From assembly GCA_037447655.1 (NCBI GenBank), contig JBBHKE010002708.1:1-64000 (forward strand): 64,000 nt of DNA. Reading direction: 5' to 3'. Both the position numbers and the translations under genes were made by a program. Positions 24,580-36,811 of this stretch are shown one piece after another (position 1 is the first letter of the stretch; the number at the start of each line of letters is the position of its first letter). The notes under the pieces were generated by a model. The model was not told where the DNA came from and searched no databases. It saw nothing but the letters and a program-made list of their open reading frames with translations. Source of the DNA: Zygnema cylindricum. Lineage: Eukaryota; Streptophyta; Zygnematophyceae; Zygnematales; Zygnemataceae.

Positions 24580-27500
24580 CGCAACAAAATCGAACGCTTT
24601 GGTCTCCTCCTTTTTAACCTCAGTAGGCGGTTGGAAACGGGTTGTCGGGTCTCCCGAAAAATCAAATCCATCACTCTGTCTAGATGTAGGCATAGACCCA
24701 ACATTCCCTCCTCCTCCGACTCCTCCACCTCCTACTCCTCCAACAGTGGGAAAGGTAGAACCCATTCCCATTCCCACACCTAAACTACCTAAACCCGGAT
24801 GTCCAAAACCTCCACCTCCCATCATTCCCGGCGCTCCCACTGGTCGAATCCCCATACCCATTGCTTGCATATACAATAACTGTTGCTGAAAGAACATTTG
24901 TTGTTCTTGAGGGGTTAAACGCGGCATCGGTAAACCACCCATATTTTGCAAATTTGGTGATTGTAAACCACCTACTCCTACCCCTCCAGGCATCATCATT
25001 TGGACACCTCCCATGGGTCCAGTCGGAGGGAGAGGAATTTGTCCCATGCTTCCAAACCCACTATTTATATTATTATTTAAACCATTATTTCCGTTATTTC
25101 CAATATTCCCAGTATTTCCGGTCGACATAATCGATGGATACGAACCCATGATATTCGCCAAAGAGTTAACATTACCGGGTTTTGAACCCATTTCTCCCTT
25201 CGAAGAAATGTCTGAGGAACTCACACTAAGGCCCTCAAATAAACCTCCACCCTCTGAATTCTCTGAGCCTAACAACCCTCCTAAATTTTCTTGAGATGTT
25301 GTCCCACTCTTTGAAATTTTAGCATCCATTTGCAATCCTGAAAATAAATCGGAGTCTCCCCCCTTTGAGCCTGGCCCAGAGGGTGAATGTACAGACATAC
25401 CCATAAATGGATCGCCTACATTTGACCCATTTGAAAAAACAGAACCTCCTCCTCCTGCTCCTTCTCCTAAACTCTCACCGCCTCCGTTTCCAGATTCTCC
25501 TCCTCCATTGCTCCAAAAATCTCCACCTAAAAGATCAGGATGGGCGAATGAACTCTCTGTCGAAATTTCTGTCAGGTTTTCTGTCAGGTTTCCTGTCAGG
25601 TTTTCTACTTCGTTTCCAGAATTGAGCTTTTCTGAAACAGAATCCGAAAAAACGGTTGTCGTATCTAAGAGATCAGGAAGGTCGGGGGGAGGTGGAGGAG
25701 GTTCCTGGACGGAGGTTTGGGCTGTGGCTGCCTCCTCAGAGTATCTTGACTCATCCTCTCCCACTCCAAGAAGCTCCAAAACCTGAAGAATGGTACACAA
25801 GTAGGAAAACAATTTAGAAATTTCAGCAATTTAGGCAATATATGACCCCAAGAAGCTCTAACCTTAAAAAAAAAGATAAACAATTTCGGCAATTTCGACA
25901 ATTCAAGCAATTTAAGCAAAGATATAACAATACAAGAAGTTTGATAGGTAAAGGAGAGAGGCGAGGGGAGAGAGGAAGTCTACTGGATGTAATAATGAAG
26001 CACATCAATGATATGATAGCTGATATACGAGGAAGAAAAATTACCCAGTCTTGTAAAATAGGTTTCATACTAAATATTTGGCCAATATTTTTTGTGAAGG
26101 ATGTACATACTTTGATGAATGACTCTGTTTCATAAACACTATGGATCCCACTACAGTGTGATACACAATATGTGTTAATATTTTTTTACAGTTTTTTTGG
26201 ATCTTTTAGGAAGCTGTTTACGATTCCGGCAATTTAGGCGATCAATTTGGGGTTTATTCACACACACCCTTTTTGACTTTTCTCTCAATGATGATTGAGG
26301 AGATTCAAGACAGTCAATGATAGCAGAAGCGTCTTCTCGGAAAAAACGACAAACTGTATCACACGATGGATCGCCTTCGTTTCTCAAAATCGCCTCAAGA
26401 AGACACATCGCCTTGAAGCGAACCTGCAAAAAAAGAAGACAAACAGAAATAGATTTTTAACACAGACAGATTTTCAAGAGAGACATATTCTGAGACAGAT
26501 ACAATACGCACCTAAGTAAGAACATCCCACAATGGAAAAAGAATCAATTGAGCATATTGACAATATTTTTAAAATCCTTTGACGCGAAAATGGGTCAATT
26601 CAGAATATTGTCAATATTTCTGAAAATTAAAGTAAAAATCCCACAGCCGCAAAAGAGAATCAAACAACAAATATTGACATTGCACAACAAACGAAAAATG
26701 AATTTCTGAACCTGGAACGTCGATCGATAACAACAAACAGAATTTAGAAACCTACCTGAAATACCAAATGCAGGTGTCTTTTAACAATAACACCAGAAAA
26801 AATGTCAAGAGAAAACTTCTCAAATGACCTTAAAAATGCAGGAACCTATATTTAACCCATTTTTATGACTTGTAACTCAAGAGAATTTACTGTGGATTTT
26901 CCATCACTTTAGTGAAAAACTCCATTGATATCTCCTAAAAGAACCCCTAATTTTTTTTCAAAAAAAAGGCCTAAACAAAGGCCTACAAAAGAATTCCTCC
27001 AAACCGTACCTGCCATATATGTACCCGAAGCTTGTTCTCGAGTACCACACCGATTGAAACCCCATCCAGTTTACTGACATTGTGAACAAAAGACTGGAGG
27101 GCCTCTCTCGAAGGCTGTACTCTTACTCCTCCAACTTGAGTCATGGCCTCCACAATTCTCTCCTCCTCCCTTTGAGAATTTGAAGACTGAAACCCACTCT
27201 GTCCATTCGACTGTAATCCCGCATCCGAAAAAGAACTTTTAGTTTCCCACGGAGTTCCTCCACTTCCTGAGGAAGCCTCCTCATTTCCTCGAAACGATCC
27301 TGATTTCGAACCATAATCCTTTTTGGTCCCAAAGTACTCATTTTTGGTCCCATAGTAATCGTTTTTGCTGCTATTATTATTCCTTTCCTCCGGTCCTTTA
27401 TACTGATTCCTTCCTTCGTACTGATTATCGGATCCGGAGGAAGTCAAAGATTTGTGTAAACTCTGTCCTCTATTGGATCCCAAACTAGTACTCGCTTGGC

Positions 27501-30008
27501 CCGCCACATCTCTAATAATACTAATTCCCTGTTTAATAGATTCGCTCCCACGTTCCATTACAGAACTAAAAGAAGACTGAGATATTCCCGAATTCCTCCA
27601 ATTATCTGCAGGTGAAGGCCGGTCCATCGTATTTCCAAATGCTTGCATTTTTCTCCCACTCGATTCGGGAACCGAAGGTTTCACCTCTTCTTGGTTATAT
27701 AAGGCTTGAATTGCCTCATGGGCCATATCTCTCACAGCTTTGTTAGGAGCATCTCCCTTCAAAGCATCAGGTTGACCTCTAAAATGAAACAGATTTCGAA
27801 TCGTAGAAGAGTGCTTTTGAACTTCCCGTCGGAAATCTTTCCCGGCTTTCGGTAAAGAAAATTTTACGAGTCGTAAGGCCTACAGAGTGTGGGGATGGGC
27901 AACAAGGGAGTCAGTGATGGGGGAAGCTCAAGATGAAGGATAGAAGAGAGAGGAGGAAAGGCAGAGAGAGAGAGAGAAATAGAGAGAGAGAGAAGAGAAC
28001 GGGCGAAAGACAAAAAGAACAGGCGATAAAGGATTCACACAAACATGACTAACGATATAATATGATATGATGTAAACCCACTTTCAGATTACCGAATTCA
28101 CCCATGATAAATACTTTTATAATAATTTGATTAATAATTTGATTTTTTAATTTGTTCCCAACCAAGCAACTCCGCTTATTCATGTGTGACAAGTCGCCTT
28201 CTCTAACAACATTGTAAAAGGTGTCTTTTCACTACATAATTTAAAAATTCGAAAAAAAAATTGAAACAAAAATTTAGAAAGAATCCAGTCAGAGTTCATC
28301 TCTGACCTTCATCCAAACCTCCATAAAATTACAATTTGGATGGGTGTACTTTAAAGACAAATAGAAAAATAAACAAAGAACAAAAATAACAAAAACAAAA
28401 GATAAAAAACCTTTTTCCTCCAAATTAAGAGATCTCAAAACTAGCAAACAGAGTTAAGACTTTCCCTACAACAATTTCGGCATAAATAAAAAAAACATGG
28501 AATCGAGTTTTAAATCTCCCACCCTTCCCTCTCCTCCCTCCTCTCCCGCCCTCCACTTCTCCGACCCTTCTCCCTCATATTATTTCAAACAAAAAAAAAA
28601 ACTGAAAAACTTATCCTAAAAAGGTTCAGCCTCAAACATTAATCCACAACAGAAATGAGGAAGAGAGAGGGAAGAGAGGGGAGGAGGAAAGAGGAGAGGA
28701 GAGGAGAGAGCCAAAAAAGACAGGGGGAGAGGAGAGAAAGAGGGAAGGGGAGGGGAAAGAGGATAGACAAGAGGGGAAAAAAATGAGTGAAAGAGTAGGG
28801 GGAGAAGAGAGTGGAAACTGGAGGGGGGAGCGAGAGACAAAGAGCAGAGTGGAAAAACAGAGAGGACTAAAAGATAGGATGAGAGAGAGAGAAGAAGAGC
28901 GAGGAAAGCGCGGAGGGTAGAAGAAGTTATCCAATTTTTTTTCTAGACGTTGACCAATCTTCTTCTTTCCTACACTTTTTCTTCCGACTTCCTTTTCTTT
29001 TCTCTTTTCTTATTTCCATTTTTTTTTTACCTTGTGCTTTACCTACAGTGATTTGTTATAATAAGAGAGAGAGGAGGCGAGAGAAGAATAGAAAGAAGAA
29101 GACAGGAAAGAGGAGAAGAAAAGAGGAGAAATTTATCTGCAATTCATTTTTTCAGAACAGAACCTCCAAGAATCTTTCTTCCCTCTTTTTGCCTTTTTTC
29201 CCTTTCTTCCCTTTATTCCAATTTATCCCCTTTCTTTCCCTTTCTTCCCTTCCCTTCTGCCCCTCCCCCCCCTCCTCGCCCCCTTTTCCTTTACCCATTA
29301 ATTTGCATAAGGCAATTTGTTGTTTACCTTTTGCTTTACATACAGTGATTTGTTATTTCTTATTTTCCAGTCCACCATCTCTCTCTCTCTCACAACATCT
29401 GAATTCAAACATACACAAAAAACATATACCCTTTCCTTCACATAAGGTGATTTATAACTTACCTTTTCCTTTCCATAAGATGATTTATAAATAAGAGAAT
29501 TTGTAGTTTTACCTTTTGTTGAACATAAGGCGAATAACTTAGGAAAAAAAAAGTTACCGTTTCCTTCACATAAGACCATTTATACATAAGACGATTTGTT
29601 ATTTACCTTTTGTTCAACATAAACATATTCTCCAGTCTGTTTTTATAATGTACTCCATCTCTCTCTCTCCTTTCTCCCTTCGAATCCAAATTAGAACTTA
29701 GAAAAACAAAATATACCTTTTCTTTTACATAGGGCAATTTATACACAAGACAATTTATACATAAGATGATCGATAAATAAGATGATTTGTGCATAAGACA
29801 ATTTATTATTTACCTTTTGTTTAACATAGGGCGATTTGTTATTCTCCAATCTGTTCTTCATTATGTACTCCACCATCTCCCTCACTATATCCGAATTTGA
29901 AGCGAGAACCATTTCGCATACTTCCTCCAGTTTGTACACCGGAGTCACTTTATCGTCATCACTTGTCGCGGAATCGAGGATCCGATTCCTCCGAAAACTT
30001 TCTAAGGC
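24580..30008 (-). CDS. ENTH-domain vesicle-trafficking protein, MTV1/tepsin-like
   Basis: Four phase-0 exons join in frame: 29814-30008, 27010-27879, 26268-26423, 24580-25782, about 808 residues. The first two encode an ENTH/VHS helical domain (TSDDDKVTPVYKLEE, NKSPYVKQK, RNLFHFRGQPDALKG). Exon 3 resembles the second helical segment of MTV1 proteins (LLEAILRNEGD, SPQSSLREKS). The last is a long Gly/Asn/Met/Pro-rich tail. It carries GLFEGLSV and DLFSGLQM, resembling the LFxG(M/L)x(L/V) motif by which animal tepsin binds the AP-4 beta subunit. Arabidopsis MTV1 acts with AP-4 and clathrin at the trans-Golgi network in vacuolar cargo sorting. A donor (GCG|GTACGT) at 24580 suggests a small last exon. 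Without it translation would stop at 24517. In MTV1 a short first exon precedes this ENTH start, and it is not located here. The in-frame ATG at the 30008 border could instead be used. Confidence 0.8.
28632..28925. repeat. Polypurine tract in intron of the MTV1-like gene
   Basis: Plus strand is almost wholly G/A (agagggaagagaggggagg), giving a C/T-only sense strand. Several frames of 70-100 codons across it are artefacts. A similar shorter tract lies at 27940-28015 in the same intron. Confidence 0.85.
29040..29790 (-). repeat. Decayed tandem copies of an ENTH exon end inside the intron
   Basis: Downstream of the exon 29814-30008, repeated segments resemble its 3' part including the splice donor. 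A copy at about 29608-29700 and another at about 29310-29410 match about 85 bases of the exon (encoding NSDVVRE-like, NNKSLYVKQK-like peptides). Many shorter units reading AAATCNNCTTATGTGAAGGAAAAGGTA recur between them. No acceptor sites are evident and frames are broken, so these look like dead duplicates. Confidence 0.65.
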
Positions 30009-31231
30009 CTGCATGACTATAAACTTACTTTACAAGTAAAAGACTTAAAAACTACTTTCAAATTACATTCAAAATACTTTACAAGTTACTTTACAATCCT
30101 ACTTCACACGTAACTTGACAATCACTTGAAAAATAAAAGAGAAAGACTTCAGAATTACCTCACAGTTACTTGATAATAACTGTCGAACGACTTGATTTTT
30201 CAAATGACTAGAAAATGCCTTGAAAATTACTTTCAAACTAATTTAGATATGGTTTGTTTTTACGGTCGTTTTCTTAGGGTTCCATGCGATTCTTTTGTAT
30301 TCTATGTATTTTTAGGGTTGTCTAAGCGTTTTTTTTGAGCAAGAAAGTTGCAGACTGAAAAGTTGTGAATATCTGAAGGTTGAAAAATAAAATACAAAGA
30401 ATAAGATTTGAAAAGACCTAAAAACGGAAATATTTAAAAATGACTGAAGTTAAGGAGATTTGTAAAAGGTCCAGAAAGCCTGCATCACCTTCCACATTAC
30501 TTTACAAACTAATTTATTTTCTGAGGGGCTTTTTAGGGTTCTTTCAGGGGGGGGTTTTCAGGTAAAGGGCGTTTTAGAGGTATTTTTTAGTAGATACAAA
30601 AGGTGAGAAAATTTTAAAAAGACTCGAATTTGAAAATGATTAAAGCTTGAGAAGATTTGACAAAGATCCGAAATGAAAATATAAAATAAAAGCATATAAC
30701 TAAACTGCAAAAAAAAGAAAGTATATTTTCAAGTTGTATTTGACTGCAAAGAGATCCACACCAAGGTAAAGAAAAGGAAAGAAAAAGGAGAGAAGGGAAG
30801 GAAAGGGGGAGAAAGAAGGATAGAGAGAGAGGGAGGTAAGAAACCAGTTATAACCACAGCACTAAGGATGCTGTAAAGAGAGATAGAGGATTAATAGAAG
30901 ATTCGGAGGATTTGAAGGATTTTATAAGATTGAAAGGACAGGGGATGATGCCATGGTTTGGAGGGAAAGTCAAAAAGAACCATCAGGTTTGGCAACCAGA
31001 GCTCATTTTTTTTTTGTGTGCTTTTGCTGTTTTTTCTTCTACTTGTCTTTTAGCTTTTTTTCTTCCTTTTTCAGCTGCCCAATCATCGACCCGCAATGGT
31101 GAAAACTTGCAAGGTTCAGTACAGTTATGTACTACGGTACTGTACTTTATATTCCCTCATCGGTCAGGTTTACAAAGCAATTTCTGTTTAGCTGCCCGAA
31201 CCGTACACGCACCGGAGTACAATGCTATACA
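30009..31231. other. Region upstream of the MTV1-like ENTH exon
   Basis: May contain the first exon or promoter. The first 200 bases are repeats of cttgaaaattactttacaa type. A GA-rich tract lies at 30765-30840. No exon could be supported. Confidence 0.4.
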
Positions 31232-31441
31232 GTAAACCGTGAATTACGGTTTTTTTCGCCACTTAAGACATGTTTCCCCGTGCACACTTGTCTAATTGTT
31301 AATCCGACGGTTTCGGCTGAAAGGCAAGATTCTAACCCGCCTATTGTTGGTCTCCGATAGAAAACTGGTCAAATGTGCACGGAGAAAAGGTTCATCTCAG
31401 TGGCAGAAAAGTATCAGCGCTAATAGCGGTACGTGGTGAAC
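31232..31441. mobile_element. MITE, GTACACC family, diverged copy
   Basis: Left gtaaaccgtgaattacgg and right cgtggtgaac ends, plus the inner inverted pair (gccacttaagacatgtttcc / gagaaaaggttcatctcagtggc), mark it as a relative of the copies at 16094 and 52511. 210 bp. Confidence 0.6.
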
Positions 31442-34399
31442 TGTAGTCCTTCAGTGGTCAGGCTGGTCAAGTTTAATTTTTAATGCCCGGATATTATTAC
31501 ATGGGTAGGTGGTTGTTTCTCATAGGGCTTCTCATTGGCCACATTTGAACGTAACTTTTAGTTGCCCGAGTTTTAAGTTACACGTCCGTTATTTGACAAG
31601 TTTGCGAAGTGTTTCTAGTCAAATGCCACACTATATTCTACACGTGCAAAGACAGTTTTTCAATGATCACACTAGCACATTTTCTTCAGTTGCTCGAGTC
31701 GTACGCGCACGCGATTGGTTCGTCATGTCTGAATCATATGCGCTGGTTTATGTCTGCAGATGTTTTTTCATTTTCGCCTGCTTACAGGGGTTACAGCGGT
31801 ACGTCCAACAGCCAACAGTTGTGCATCAAGGTGGGTGGAAAGCAGAAGTCCTCTGACGTAACGCCTCAAATACGACACCAAACATAGAATAAGGTGTAAC
31901 TGTGTGTGCAACATTGCGTACCAACTGTTTTACTGCTTTGCGTATTTACAACACAGCTCAAAGTTATTAGCCGGTAATTTCGAATTTACAACACTATTTT
32001 GTGTAAGTCTTGGAAAAAAAGAAACACACAATAATTTTAGTACCTAACGCCAGTTTGTGTGTCGACTTTGTAGCGTCTACGGTGAGCTGGCATAAGCACT
32101 ATTTCAGATGTACGCTGACAGCATCAGCCGAAAGACGTACTTTAGGAGTTCGGAAATCGTACAAAACACACATAAACTACACTATAGTAAACTACTAAAG
32201 TAAACTTTTACACGCTGTTGTTCAAATCGTGCGTTTTTTTCCTTTTTTCCGATTGCTACGTATAATTCGTGACTGTTGAAAAAATCGCAAAAAAATCGCG
32301 ATGTACTTTCTGTCCGGTAAACTGAACGGCCAATTTACGGTAGCTGTACGGTATAATACGGTAAATGTACTGTTTTGTACAAAAAAAGTACGGACTTTGA
32401 CGAAAAGATACGTTGCACTTCGAAGTACTTTCTGTCCGAAAAACTGAAGAGAAATTTTACGGGAAACGCACGGAATTGTACCGAGAATGTACGGACTATG
32501 ACGAAAAGAGTCGAAACTGTACGAAAAATGTACAAACTGCGGTATATGTAAAATTCATTATTGTTTACATGTACGGAATAGTACGGACGAAAATTCATTA
32601 ACGATTTTTACGAAGTTTTCAAAACGTTCAATGCGTTCGTTACGTATAATTCGTCGCGATTGAATCGTTCGCACTAAACGGTGTGAACAACTATGCTTTT
32701 ACAGTATTTTTTTTACTTTACGATATTTTAAGCTTTATATTATGTAATATTCCCGCTATTTCCGGCGGCTAACAAGTATAGGAAGTGTTAAAATTTGTGT
32801 ATTTTCTAGGTCTGAATTTATTCTATGTGTTTGTCAGATGGTCTTGTCTAAGTCATCCATACTTGTCGTAGTCACTTATCAACGTCTACAATCTGTGGTC
32901 GCACGTTATTTTTTGGAACTGCTTGTGACGTCGCATGTCTTACCGTGACATTGTAGACGTACCGCCTTTCAGCCTGTGCCCGGAAGACGATGCGATTTGC
33001 CTTCGCGTCGCCTGTCCCGTCGAAGTGAAATAGCATCGCAATTTCGAGACCCTTGTAAAAAAAAAGCCCGTACTGGACGAAAACGGACAAAACAAAATGT
33101 GTTCTTTTTTATGTCATATAGAACGCAAACAGACAAAACATAGCGAATTCTGTACTTTTTTTGTCCTTGGAAATTGTATGAATTTTTTCAAAAATTAGGG
33201 CAAGTGCGAATATATCTTCCTATTTGTTTATCGAATATACTTATTTTTAAAACACATCGCGCATGTGTTTTAAACGTAAGGTTGAAGATGTTGGTTTTTT
33301 ATAAGTTAGTTTCGTGCACACACGACGTTTTGCGAGTGCGCGTGTTCGCGTGCGTATTTAATTACCAAAATTAATGTGGTGGTTCGAATGGTTTGCGGAT
33401 TGGGGGAGTAAATGTACGAGGAAAATTAAAGGGACGTGAAAAAGTAATTAAGTGGGACTCGAAATCACTTCCATCAGATGATATGTATATTGGATGGTCC
33501 AGATTCGTTTGATGAAATTTGTAAGGTTTGTAAATATTTGCAACAATGTTGTCCTGTGTATAAGGTATTAGTGTAGATCTATTCATTTTGACATGTCACG
33601 AAGTATTCGGGTTACGTACGGCTGGTATGCTTCCGTACATTCAGTAGTGAGCTCTAGTGTATATTTGTAGGACTTCGTCATTTTGGACTCGAGGAACTTT
33701 TTGGACCAAAACTGTTTATGGGGATTTTTGGTAATTTCATATGAGGATTGCTCTCAAATCTGTTGGCGGAATTGTCTAAAACTCTGCATTTGTGTTCCTC
33801 TCTATATTGTTTATGTTTTCACAGATTTGCAGGCCTATTGTGTGCCTGGTCTGTGTTTTACTTCAGTGTGAAGTTAGTCTGTTTAATCAAAGTTCTGGCA
33901 GACTGTTTTTCTGCAACTTTGACTAGATGATGTGATCACTCTGTTTATTATTTTTATCTGAAACTTTGTGAGGTTATTATATAGCCTATATACTATCTGT
34001 TGGTGTAGTTTCAGCTTGTTTTGTCAATTCTGTTGAATTCTGTGTATCAAAGCTTGTTTAGGTACCGTGGTGCCCAGAGGTGAATCCATGGCTAAAATGG
34101 CTATCAAGGATAGCGCACGTGAAGCGGTCGAAAACCAAGGCGACAAATTTTCAGACATCCTAAGTTGAAACGGCGCAAATTGTACATAAAATTTTGTGAT
34201 TTCAGAAATAAGCGACTTAAATTTTGACGACGCTTGTTTCTGAGAAAACTAGATAAAAAAACCCTTACTTATGCACACGGGGACATACCCATAGCCGCAA
34301 AATTGAAGTTTAGTCGTGTAAGCGTAACATTCAACTTAGGGTGAAGTTTTATCATACGTTTTTGTAATCGTACGGCCAACTCTATAGACCGGGTCGACC
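31442..34399. other. Repeat debris; remnant frame at 32872-33090
   Basis: Contains segments shared with the hAT-like elements (32230-32600, inverted relative to 19140-19260) and, on the minus strand at 32872-33090, a 72-codon frame with RYVYNVT..HATSQ that resembles a plus frame at about 17640-17823. No cellular gene recognised. Confidence 0.45.
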
Positions 34400-35100
34400 G
34401 AGGGTAACATTCCATTAGGCCCTCCTAGTAAATGTACAGACTAGTCTACTGACATCGTTTACTGACATCATTTACTGGAAGTCCGCTCCATTATGTCGGG
34501 CCAGTAACAAACCTCCCTTAATTATGATTAGCGCCACATAGGTTAGAGTCCAGATTCTAAAAATCTTAAAGAAATCTAGAAACAGAATATCTGTACGAAA
34601 TATCTATACGACCGGATGTAGTTAATGATTCGTACATAAAGTTTTCGGCTAGATTTTGATTTTGAAAATGGAAATCAAAATTTCGAAAAGGAATTGAAAA
34701 AAAGGATGAGGCAAACTTTGAAGGTCGCGGCAAGCTTTGAATGTCAGTGGATGTTAGACGGAGCGTGTGAGGATGTTTTCAACCTAACCTGCATTCAGCA
34801 TGGCAGGCGGCACATGGCCTGTACGACGTGCACACTTGTGATCGCTTGTTCAAAGTATATCATTTTTTTTCCTTTTCACGTGTACCAGTGATAATGAATG
34901 GACATCATCCAGTGGGCCTCATCTCCCTTCGCGTGGAGAGTTGGGGCCCACTGGATGATGTGCGCGATTACTTCGCGGATCTCAAAAAGTGAAATATCTA
35001 ACGATCAAGAATTACTCCTACATCATTAGAGCTTTCTGACAGCTTTCCTGTAACGATGTTTCGTCAGGAAAAAAAAAATATGGTACGTCACTGTAAATGT
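34400..35100 (-). mobile_element. Repeat family V element, copy 2 (inverted)
   Basis: Aligns in reverse orientation with 16515-17224 and 51206-52132, from the cattaggccctcctagtaaa end to the fragment atggtacgtcactg. At the variable site it carries a hairpin with 17-bp perfect arms (34902-34918 and 34945-34961, acatcatccagtgggcc) and a 26-base loop. Confidence 0.65.
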
Positions 35101-36741
35101 TTTAATTGGTCGAAAAATGTCTGAATACATTATGGGTCTTAAAGTCATATTGTATGTTTTGCATACGATAGGCATATTGTATGGGCCTACTTTCACCTAC
35201 TTTTGAACTATGCATTAAATTGAAGTAATGTAAGTCTTGTACGAAAATATTAAAACGCACGAAACGAAATAAACTTTGTACACTATAATAAAAAAAAATG
35301 GCGTAAAGTAATCAATTGCAATTAAATGAAAAAATGCGCGTTGTCACGCGCAACGAAATCGAGCCTCACTATCTACGAATCAACATTCTTACATTGCCAA
35401 CGAAAATTCGTTTCGTGCGTTTTAATATTTCCGTACAAGACTTACAGTATTTCAGTTAAACGAGGTTTTGTTGCAATTTGCGTCTAAGTTCAATGAAATC
35501 GGGTTGTCAAATATCACGATCGCACATATTCGTCTAGCAACCACGTTTCAACTGTATGAACGTACGATTTGTGTACGATTTGTCAGATTTTGGACAAGTA
35601 CCTATATAAGTGTAAGCATGTTTGCGACCGACCTTTTTTTTTTCAAAGACCCAAATTAGCATTAGTAAACAATTAGAATGTATGTTTTTTTTTTAAATCA
35701 AATTTATAGTTTGCGTAAATCACTTTAATTATTCATATACGCTAAAGAAACATGTACGCTAATAGCGATTAGCGATGTATTGTAGAGTAAAATTTAACAG
35801 TATTTGTTTTACTTTACGATATTTTAAGCTTCATATTATATATTATTCCCGCTATTACCGGCGACTAACATGTATAGGAAGATAATTTACATGCGGATGA
35901 CACTTAACGTTGTAGAAATGATACGTCACGTGGACGCACTAAACCAAACTGACTTGTGGTACATAATGGTAGTTAGTAAGAACACAATATATAGTGGTGA
36001 GCACTAAATGGAAATTTTCCATATTAGCATTAGTTCTATTTTAATGTTTATAATACTAATATCTAATTTTCGACCAAAAAAAGTTTGAAAAATAAGTGTT
36101 TTTAATATTATTAGCAACTATTTGTGGAGTGTTACGATTAACGTAATTTCATATCATACTGATTTTGATATTGATACATTAAATATCAGACATTGAAAGG
36201 GATCAAAAATCACCTCAAGAGGTGATTTTAGCTAAAGGTTTATGATGTGAACCAATAGGCAAACGTTGCGGCACTCGTCGGAGGTTTTTGAAATCTTTTC
36301 TACGCGAAGTACAAAAACAAAAAATATAATGTACGTTTACAACCTCTGCGTACTTTTTTTCCGTACAAGGGCCATGGAGGGGTCTTCGTCAAAAGCAAAG
36401 TCATTGAAAACACGTCGTTGTCCCTCCCTCTCCCATTACAGCGTCTATCTCACAATTATTGCAATAAAAAATGGCAAGAATTGTCGTAACTGGAATATCT
36501 CTAAAATCTATTACATTTTAATGTATTTGGGCGTATTTTGATAGCAAGTAGAGTGTAAAAGGACGAAAAACAAAATCGAGAAACCATGGCGGAAAGTTTT
36601 GGAATTAGTGACATCTACGCTAACATAAGTGAGCATGATGTCAAAATATCAAAAACCTTAAAATCTAGAATGTCTTAAGAAACTATACTCTTACAACCGC
36701 CCATATTTTGTAAACGTCATCAATTATCGCAATTTTTGTTT
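35101..36741. other. No recognised gene
   Basis: AT-rich with small repeats shared with other intergenic intervals (for example tttactttacgatattttaagct at 32708 and 35808). Nothing coding is supported. Confidence 0.4.
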
Positions 36742-36766
36742 TCTCTCTCTCTCTCTCTCTCTCTCT
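36742..36766. repeat. (CT)n microsatellite
   Basis: About 12 CT units immediately before the CGCACG-rich repeat element. Confidence 0.95.
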
Positions 36767-36811
36767 GTCATGTCGCATCGTGTCGGTTGCCCGCGCGCAC
36801 GATATCATGCC
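36767..36811 (+). repeat. Left part of CGCACG-rich repeat element, copy 1, with TSD
   Basis: Reads tgtcatgtcgcatcgtgtcgg... and ends ATGCC (36807-36811), the left target duplication of the Copia dimer. The sequence continues at 48619. Removing the dimer and one ATGCC restores continuity with the undisturbed copy at 59746. Confidence 0.85.

Noticed and set aside
34694-34891. 65-codon plus frame in the inverted family V copy
   Set aside because: Lies in a repeat whose other copies do not keep the frame open.
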